DNA from: Prevotellaceae bacterium | GTDB lineage: Bacteria > Bacteroidota > Bacteroidia > Bacteroidales > Bacteroidaceae | DNA length: 38,726 nucleotides | Direction of reading: 5' to 3' | NCBI GenBank assembly: GCA_019420585.1 | Contig: JAHZGX010000018.1 | Span: 1 to 38,726, forward strand | Shown here: positions 34,044-38,726 of the stretch, one piece after another | Layout: each line of letters opens with the position of its first letter | Numbering within the stretch: the stretch's first letter is position 1 | Made by a program: the position numbers and the translations under genes | The notes under the pieces: model-generated | What the model was told of the DNA's origin: nothing | Seen by the model: the letters and a program-made list of their open reading frames with translations, nothing else | Databases searched by the model: none

Positions 34044-34113
34044 ACAAAAAAGCAGGCCGCCAGAGCATGAGGAACCGTAGGGGCAAAGGATTCCTGCCAT
34101 GCTGGCTGGCGGC
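34044..34113 (-). terminator. desulfoferrodoxin gene terminator
   Basis: A long stem: GCCGCCAG (34056-34063) with CTGGCGGC (34106-34113), then AGCATG/CATGCT and AGGAA/TTCCT inside. On the minus strand it is followed by CTGCTTTTTTGTTAAA. It lies 21 bases past the gene's stop. Confidence 0.85.
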
Positions 34114-34134
34114 ACGCTATCTTCTCAATTCAAA

Positions 34135-34509
34135 TCAGCCTTTCCAAAGTCCGTGAAGGTTGCAGTACTCACGGGCATACAGGTAACTGGAACTTGTGAG
34201 GAACACTGCTTCGGGCTTGTCCCCCGGCTTGAGTTCCTTTCGGAACACTTCGGTAGGAGTCACCAGTTCTATCCACTCAATAAAATGTTCAGGCTGCATG
34301 GGGTGTTCCACACTACCCACCGTCACACGATAGCCACCATCAATAGCCTCCACCACAGGTACATGTTTTTCCATTGCACCATCAGTGGTATTGCCCTGGA
34401 GCAACGTCATGGGCTTGCCACAGCACTGCATTACTGCTCCCGGGTGCAGTACCTCCACCACACCACCGCAAATGGAACAGCGATAGATTTCCTTTGTGTT
34501 CGTTGCCAT
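34135..34509 (-). CDS. dfx: desulfoferrodoxin (superoxide reductase, two-iron form)
   Basis: Reduces superoxide to hydrogen peroxide in anaerobes without releasing oxygen. The 124 residues hold both iron sites. The N-terminal desulforedoxin centre has C11, C14, C29 and C30; the superoxide reductase centre has H49 (EKHVP), H69 (VEHPM), H75 (PEHF), C116 and H119 (CNLHGLW), plus E47-K48 next to the active-site iron. The gene stands alone, with its own strong terminator and a promoter about 95 bases upstream. Confidence 0.95.
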   Translation of the reverse strand: MATNTKEIYRCSICGGVVEVLHPGAVMQCCGKPMTLLQGNTTDGAMEKHVPVVEAIDGGYRVTVGSVEHPMQPEHFIEWIELVTPTEVFRKELKPGDKPEAVFLTSSSYLYAREYCNLHGLWKG

Positions 34510-34604
34510 ACTGATTCGGTTTTTATAAGGTTAGACAATCACTGGAGACTTTGGCTCCCGACGTACGCCCCACCATACGGTCGGAGACCTTCAACTCCTG
34601 ACCA

Positions 34605-34612
34605 CAAAGTTA
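34605..34612 (-). promoter_or_regulatory. desulfoferrodoxin promoter, -7 element
   Basis: TAACTTTG on the minus strand fits TAnnTTTG. The leader of about 95 bases can form an imperfect stem (GGTCTCCGAC with GTCGGGAGCC). The rest of 34613-34819 shows no gene. Confidence 0.45.
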
Positions 34613-34819
34613 ATGCATTTGCTTCATACGACCTTTCTTCATCTTACATTTGGAACTAATTTAGATACATATGGTTGAAAGAAACCAGCGAGTGCATATT
34701 ATATAATGTGACAAGACACGGCTGCACGGTTCGGGGAGCAGGAACATCAGGGAGAGAAACGTCAACTGCCAATCGGTACTTTTCCGGCTGCATTTTGCAA
34801 AAAAGACTGGTTTCCGACT

Positions 34820-34827
34820 TAACTTTA
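34820..34827 (+). promoter_or_regulatory. sigma factor operon promoter, -7 element
   Basis: TAACTTTA, one base from consensus, 27 bases before the ATG at 34855; a TTTG occurs at 34794-34797 with a 22-base spacer. Confidence 0.4.
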
Positions 34828-34854
34828 TGCCGCGCAAGCAGTATTACAGGTAGA

Positions 34855-35358
34855 ATGACAAGAGAAGAATTTGAACATACGGCTCCCAACCTGCGGCTCG
34901 TCATGATGAAAGCCGGGCAGGACTTCTTCGGCAATCGCACGGATGCCGAGGACATTGCACAGGAAGGGCTGGTGCGCCTCTGGCATTACTGCGAGCGGCT
35001 GGACGCGGGGCGCAACCTGGAGGCGCTGGCGGTGAGAGTGGCCAAGAACCTTTGCGTGGAGCATTACAAGAGGAGCAGCGGACGGGCGGGCAACGCCCTG
35101 GCAGACTGCATCCCCGCTCATGCCTCCGATGCGGCTGAGGCCGGCCTGATTGCAGGAGAACTCCGGCTGAGGATTGACCATGCCATGGGCAAGTTGGGGC
35201 AGAGGGAGCGTCAGCTGGCAGAGGCAAGGCTGAGGGACGACAAGCCATCGGAAGAGATTGCGCGGGAGACCGGCATCCCACTTGCATCTGTAAGGAGCAT
35301 GATTGCCATGGCAAAGAAGAAACTGAGGAAAGAACTTGACAAACAGCAACAGAGATGA
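34855..35358 (+). CDS. RNA polymerase sigma-70 family factor, ECF type
   Basis: A 167-residue alternative sigma factor. Region 2 (about 10-75) includes NRTDAEDIAQEGLVRLWHY, the core-binding and -10 helices. Region 4 (about 105-160) has LGQRERQLAEARL and the helix-turn-helix ARETGIPLASVRSMIAMAKKKL. There is no region 3, as in ECF factors. The frame is open 60 codons further upstream, but that extension has no sigma similarity, and the ATG at 34855 has AGGTAG just before it. Its stop overlaps the start of the next gene by ATGA. It does not match a SusR- or FecI-type neighbourhood, since no anti-sigma/TonB-receptor pair follows. Confidence 0.88.
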   Translation: MTREEFEHTAPNLRLVMMKAGQDFFGNRTDAEDIAQEGLVRLWHYCERLDAGRNLEALAVRVAKNLCVEHYKRSSGRAGNALADCIPAHASDAAEAGLIAGELRLRIDHAMGKLGQRERQLAEARLRDDKPSEEIARETGIPLASVRSMIAMAKKKLRKELDKQQQR

Positions 35359-35738
35359 GCAACTACGGACATACAGAAAACGAATACTACAACCGCATCA
35401 TGCAGAGCCTTGAGGCGGGAGCACAGGAATACGACCGGCTGATGCAGGCAGGACTGGCTCCATCGAAGCGGAAAGTCCGGCCCAGGCGGTTGGCAGGAGC
35501 GGCGGTGGCTGCCGGAATTGCACTCCTGTGCCTGGGCACATGGATGCTGGCAACGGAGGACGGCACGGCACAGCATTATGCAAGCACGGGGCAGGAGGTC
35601 GTGGTGATGGCCGTGCCGGAAACCAAGGGAAAGGTCGTGGCCGTGCCGGGCTGCGCACCGGCAGGAGAGGAGCAGTACCCGGGACAGATGTCGGAAACAG
35701 CGCGGCGGATGCTGGAGGCCTCGGCCATGCTGGAATAA
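35355..35738 (+). CDS. single-span membrane protein, candidate anti-sigma factor
   Basis: A 127-residue protein with a soluble N-terminal part (about 1-45, with NEYYNRIMQSLEAGAQEYDRL as a likely helix), one membrane span (about 47-64, LAGAAVAAGIALLCLGTWML) and a short extracytoplasmic tail. Its start overlaps the sigma gene stop (ATGA), and it has the topology of an anti-sigma factor: cytoplasmic domain, one span, outer sensor part. No zinc-binding anti-sigma motif (HxxxCxxC) is present, so the role rests on position and topology only. Confidence 0.7.
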   Translation: MSNYGHTENEYYNRIMQSLEAGAQEYDRLMQAGLAPSKRKVRPRRLAGAAVAAGIALLCLGTWMLATEDGTAQHYASTGQEVVVMAVPETKGKVVAVPGCAPAGEEQYPGQMSETARRMLEASAMLE

Positions 35739-35772
35739 GGAGACACATTCACCAACTTAAATACATATCGTC

Positions 35773-36978
35773 ATGAAACATTTCATCGCAGTAATCATTG
35801 CCTGCCTGTCATGGCTTCCCGCATGCAGCCAGCGGCAGCAGAGCCAGCCCACCCCGGAGGTCGTCGCGGAATATGCCGGTGGCATGGACAAGATGTACGA
35901 GTTCCTGAGAGACCACCTGCGCTACCCCCAAGCCTGTGAGAAGAACGGGGTGCAAGGGCGCGTGCAAGTAAGCTTCACCGTAGCCGCCGACGGGCAGCTG
36001 TCCGGCTTCAAGGTGCTCCAATCGCCCCACAAGCTGCTCTCCGAGGAAGCCCTGCGCGTGGTGAGACTCATGCCCCGCTGGACACCTGCCCGAGACGGCG
36101 GCAAGCCCGTAAGTTCCACGTTCACGCTGCCCATCTCGTTCCGTCTCCCGGGCGGGAAGGCGGGGAAAGAATCCTCCCCGGCCGCAGGCGGGCAGGAAAG
36201 TTCCAATGACGAGCACGTTTTCGTAAAGAGGACCATCACGAGGCCGAGCAACAAGCAGAAGGTCAAGGTGGTATTCGTGTATTACCCGAAAGGAACCTGG
36301 ATTGAGGACAGCAAGCACGGCTCCTACCTTGACGATGGCGGCTATTGCAACGTCTTCCACGACAACGAGAACAGTACGTTCAAGCTGGACGGCAAAGTGC
36401 TCGACCGCGGGAAACTGCCCGAGGTGAAGGCAGCCCGCGTGAGCAAGCTGGAGATTGAGCGCAAGGGCGAGCGCGTCACCGTGAACGTGGTCACGCAGAA
36501 GGTCACCCCGCCGGCCACCGTCAAGAGCAACCAGCCCGAGGAGCAGACCATCTTCCTGTTCGGCAGGGGGAACCTGGGCATCACCAACCGCAAGGCCACG
36601 CCCGGAGACTGGATACACTACTCAATCACCAACTGGGAGAAGAACGCCTGGGGATACAGCATCAAGGACGAGCTGAAGGGCTCCAGCCTGCACCACAAGG
36701 TGTATGTCTACGCCAGCACCGAGGCAACTGCCCAGGAGATAGAGCGCGCCGAGGCACTGCTGCGCGGGCAGGGCATCAGCAACTACGAGGTGGTGCGCGA
36801 CATACCCATCCGCCACTGGACAGATGCCCAGTACCGCGAATGGGCGGAGCGGCAGAAGAAAGCGCACCCGAAATATGACTACAACGTGCTCTTCGACGAA
36901 CTCGCACCGGAGGGGGTGGACGGCAACGACCTTCCCGACAAGTGGCACATAGTCAAGGCCGTATATGGCGTGAAGTGA
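35773..36978 (+). CDS. lipoprotein with TonB C-terminal-like domain, rest unknown
   Basis: A 401-residue envelope protein. The lipobox LPAC makes C18 the lipidated residue. Residues 28-125 match the TonB C-terminal fold (LRDHLRYPQACEKNGVQGRVQVSFTVAADGQLSGFKVLQSP... then PRWTPARDGGKPV), here placed at the N-terminal end of the mature protein, not at its end. The following 270 residues are Lys-, Thr- and Glu-rich and unrecognised. It lies 34 bases after the small membrane protein, in one operon with the sigma factor. It may be the envelope sensor or output of that system; this is inference. Confidence 0.8.
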   Translation: MKHFIAVIIACLSWLPACSQRQQSQPTPEVVAEYAGGMDKMYEFLRDHLRYPQACEKNGVQGRVQVSFTVAADGQLSGFKVLQSPHKLLSEEALRVVRLMPRWTPARDGGKPVSSTFTLPISFRLPGGKAGKESSPAAGGQESSNDEHVFVKRTITRPSNKQKVKVVFVYYPKGTWIEDSKHGSYLDDGGYCNVFHDNENSTFKLDGKVLDRGKLPEVKAARVSKLEIERKGERVTVNVVTQKVTPPATVKSNQPEEQTIFLFGRGNLGITNRKATPGDWIHYSITNWEKNAWGYSIKDELKGSSLHHKVYVYASTEATAQEIERAEALLRGQGISNYEVVRDIPIRHWTDAQYREWAERQKKAHPKYDYNVLFDELAPEGVDGNDLPDKWHIVKAVYGVK

Positions 36979-37010
36979 GGCGCTCCTCCCCGCATCCGCA
37001 TCCACATGCC

Positions 37011-37051
37011 AAGCCCCGCCCCTCTGCCGGAAAGCAAGAGGGGCGGGGCTT
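37011..37051. terminator. bidirectional hairpin between convergent genes
   Basis: A perfect 15-base inverted repeat (AAGCCCCGCCCCTCT at 37011-37025, complement at 37037-37051) with an 11-base loop, 32 bases past the TonB-domain lipoprotein stop. It has no T run but sits at a convergent gene end. Nothing else was seen in 36979-37148. Confidence 0.65.
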
Positions 37052-37148
37052 CGCGCCATCTGCACCTCCGCCGGAAAGCACGGAAGGAAGCACTCCGCGC
37101 CATCAGCGCGCCAACCACCCGGAATCCCACGAGGCGCACAGTGGCACC

Positions 37149-37727
37149 TCACGCCCCAACGGTGCGTATCACCCGGGCCGGATTCCCGGCCACCACGGTG
37201 CCCGGCCCCACGTCACGGGTGACCACGCTGCCCGCGCCCACCACTGCGTTGTCGCCGATGCTCACCCCCGGCAGGATGGTCGCGCTGCCGCCAATCCACA
37301 CGTTGTCGCCGATGCGGATGGGCCTCGCCCACTCCACGCCCGTATTCCTCTCCGAGGGGCTGAGCGGGTGGCAGGCCGTGTACATGCTCACGTTCGGCCC
37401 CACGAACACGTGACTGCCGATGCGCACCTCGGCCTCGTCAAGTATGGTCAGGTTGAAATTGGCGAAGAAGTCGCTCCCCACGTGGATGTTGCAGCCGAAG
37501 TCGCAGTGGAACGGCTGGTTGATGTGGCAGCGCTCGCCGCAACTCCCCAGCAGCCCGCTCATGATTTCCCAGCGCCGCCCCTTTGCAGAAGGGGGAAGGC
37601 CGTTGTACTCCCACAGCAGAGAGCGCACCGCTTCCAGGCGGCGGGCAAAGCCGGGATGCGCGGCTGCATACACCTCGCCCCGCAGCATCTTCTGCCACTC
37701 CTGTTCAAATATTTCCTCTTCCCTCAT
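37149..37727 (-). CDS. sugar O-acetyltransferase (maltose/galactoside acetyltransferase type)
   Basis: Cytoplasmic acetyl-CoA-dependent O-acetyltransferase, 192 residues. It has an N-terminal Mac domain (about 5-60) and a left-handed beta-helix of hexapeptide repeats (about 70-180; VRIGSHVFVGPNVSM, IRIGDNVWIGGSATI, VSIGDNAVVGAGSVV). The catalytic histidine is H120 in TACHPL. It ends with GNPARVIR, standard for the family. It lies 8 bases after the VOC gene in one operon. The sugar substrate cannot be told. Confidence 0.92.
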   Translation of the reverse strand: MREEEIFEQEWQKMLRGEVYAAAHPGFARRLEAVRSLLWEYNGLPPSAKGRRWEIMSGLLGSCGERCHINQPFHCDFGCNIHVGSDFFANFNLTILDEAEVRIGSHVFVGPNVSMYTACHPLSPSERNTGVEWARPIRIGDNVWIGGSATILPGVSIGDNAVVGAGSVVTRDVGPGTVVAGNPARVIRTVGA

Positions 37728-37735
37728 GTTCCCTC

Positions 37736-38128
37736 CTATTCAGTCAACTCAATCAGGTTCCCCTCAAATGCCTTGATGCAGCTCTCGTAATGCCCGTCTC
37801 CCGTGACGCGGGGGCCGGACTGCACCTCGTAGCCCCTGGAGGAGAGCAGCAGGCTCATGCGGTCGACTTCCTCCCTCGACCCCAGGCTGAGGCTCAGGTG
37901 GTGCAGACCGCTGTGTGGCACGGAGTTGTCCTGCATCTCCACATCCGGGCGGCTCATGATTTCCAGCCGCCCTCCAGCAGGGAAGGAGATGAAGTAGGTG
38001 CGCAGGCCGGTGCGTGGGTTGTGGTACATCTCATTGGCAGATGCGCCGAAGAACTTCGTGAAGAACGCCCTTGCGCCCTCCAGGTCGTCGACGAACATCG
38101 CCGTATGGTCAATTCTCACTCCGCTCAT
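37736..38128 (-). CDS. VOC (glyoxalase/bleomycin resistance) superfamily protein
   Basis: A 130-residue metal-dependent two-module protein. The four likely metal positions are H8 (RIDHTAMFV), E56 (GRLEIMSRP), H77 (GLHHLSLSL) and E127 (GNLIELTE), matching glyoxalase-I-like members. The substrate is unknown: it may be methylglyoxal adducts, a lactoyl compound or another small molecule. It is the first gene of a two-gene operon with the acetyltransferase. A possible promoter box lies about 210 bases upstream. Confidence 0.9.
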   Translation of the reverse strand: MSGVRIDHTAMFVDDLEGARAFFTKFFGASANEMYHNPRTGLRTYFISFPAGGRLEIMSRPDVEMQDNSVPHSGLHHLSLSLGSREEVDRMSLLLSSRGYEVQSGPRVTGDGHYESCIKAFEGNLIELTE

Positions 38129-38588
38129 CTTCGTATATATTTTTCGTTATCCAATCACGATTTCCTGTGCTTCCGCAGGCCGGTTCCTCGGGAGATGCAG
38201 GCCGCTTCTTCGGCAACCGAGGGTTGGTCCCGCAGGAGCCTCGGGCGACCTTCCCCTGTTCTGCCCTCCCCACGTCCGGCAGGTGCGCGGGGGCTCCTCA
38301 TGCGTTGCGTCCCCGCCGCCGCGCCCGGGCAGGCAGCCACAAAGATACGAAGAAAAACACGTCCGCCCCACCTTTTTCAGTATTTGCTGCCGATGCAGGC
38401 GGGGAGGCAAAGGGCTGCACGCAGGGGCTTCGGGAGCCACAGCCGCATTTGTCCGCGGCTCACGGCGGATTGCCGAGGAGGTGGAAGCGGGGAGGCGAAA
38501 GGCCGTGGCGCACCTTCTCCTGGGCTGCCCTCGCGCGCATGTATATATATAAAGAGTAAGTCCCGTTTCTGCAGAAGGGCGGATGCCG
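38129..38588. other. GC-rich stretch without recognisable gene
   Basis: Open frames occur in all directions here, as expected from high GC, but none has a recognisable product or ribosome site. A TATCTTTG box on the minus strand (38340-38347) could be a promoter for the VOC gene with a leader of about 205 bases. At 38533-38560 an alternating CGCGCGCA run passes into TGTATATATATA. Confidence 0.5.
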
Positions 38589-38726
38589 AGGAGCAAATCC
38601 ATTCCTCGCTAGGATCCGGCGGACTCCTCGGCAGGAGCAAATCCATTCCTCGCTAGGAACCGGCGGACTCCTCGGCAGGAGTGATTCCATTCCTCGCTAG
38701 GAACCGGCGGACTCCTCGGCAGGAGC
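38589..38726. repeat. 44-base tandem repeat array running off the window
   Basis: Units begin with AGGAGC/AGGAGT at 38589, 38633, 38677 and 38721 (the last cut by the window end): an exact 44-base period. Units differ at few positions (GGATCC versus GGAACC; CAAATCC versus TGATTCC). Each unit contains CCTCGCTAGG and CTCCTCGG, which pair with parts of the neighbouring unit, so single strands can fold. There is no unique spacer, so this is not CRISPR. Confidence 0.9.

Noticed and set aside
34675..34854. 60-residue N-terminal extension of the sigma factor
   Set aside because: It has no sigma similarity and is Cys/Thr/Arg-rich; a promoter-like box at 34820-34827 and a ribosome-site-like AGGTAG favour the ATG at 34855.
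38589..38726. CRISPR array
   Set aside because: The units are contiguous near-identical 44-base copies with no unique spacers, and no cas gene is present.
1..38726. tRNA, rRNA, integrase, transposase or prophage genes
   Set aside because: Looked for on both strands; no cloverleaf with a proper anticodon arm, no rRNA core motif and no recombinase or phage structural protein was seen.

Overview
The window looks like chromosome from a fairly GC-rich member of the Bacteroidales, most likely Prevotellaceae. The support is: RecQ, ClpX, RecJ and FabH sequences of Bacteroidetes type; promoters of the Bacteroidetes sigma type (TTTG/TTG, about 19 bases, then TAnnTTTG) in front of many genes; a C10 (streptopain-like) protease with BspA-type leucine-rich repeats and a C-terminal secretion-type tail; and class-II lipoproteins. 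The species cannot be fixed from sequence reading alone. No rRNA, tRNA, CRISPR array, prophage or intact insertion sequence was seen.

Layout. 1-8.6 kb: core genes. recQ, then tig, clpP and clpX (chaperone and protease; all minus strand), then lptB facing the mlaE-mlaF lipid-transport pair across a shared promoter region. 8.6-9.0 kb: a non-coding stretch packed with small repeats. 9.0-17.8 kb: a minus-strand gene series reading right to left: sensor kinase, yceD, rpmF, fabH, era, der, small lipoprotein, M16 protease. 18.0-22.0 kb: plus-strand C11 (clostripain-like) protease lipoprotein, Xaa-Pro aminopeptidase and C1B aminopeptidase. 22.2-30.2 kb: an accessory segment with lower and uneven GC. 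It holds a translationally coupled pair (GDPD-DUF4855 protein and a GH110-like alpha-galactosidase), a long 5' leader with strong RNA folding, a compositionally mosaic C10 protease and a decayed ATPase gene. 30.3-34.5 kb: core genes again (recJ with a second recQ, and desulfoferrodoxin). 34.9-37.0 kb: a sigma factor, a one-span membrane protein and a TonB-domain lipoprotein in one operon. 37.1-38.1 kb: an acetyltransferase and a VOC protein. 38.1-38.7 kb: no gene, ending in an array of exact 44-base tandem repeats that runs off the window.

How the genes fit together. The left half is housekeeping: fatty acid initiation with L32, ribosome GTPases, proteostasis and envelope lipid traffic. The middle concerns breakdown of protein and glycan outside the cytoplasm: five peptidases of five families (M16, C11, M24, C1, C10) and one probable glycan-cleaving pair. 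The most promising new element is the leader at about 26340-26712 in front of the C10 protease. It starts at a near-consensus promoter and carries three stable stems plus a possible loop-to-tail pairing that competes with a late hairpin followed by T-rich sequence, the layout expected of a cis-acting regulatory RNA.
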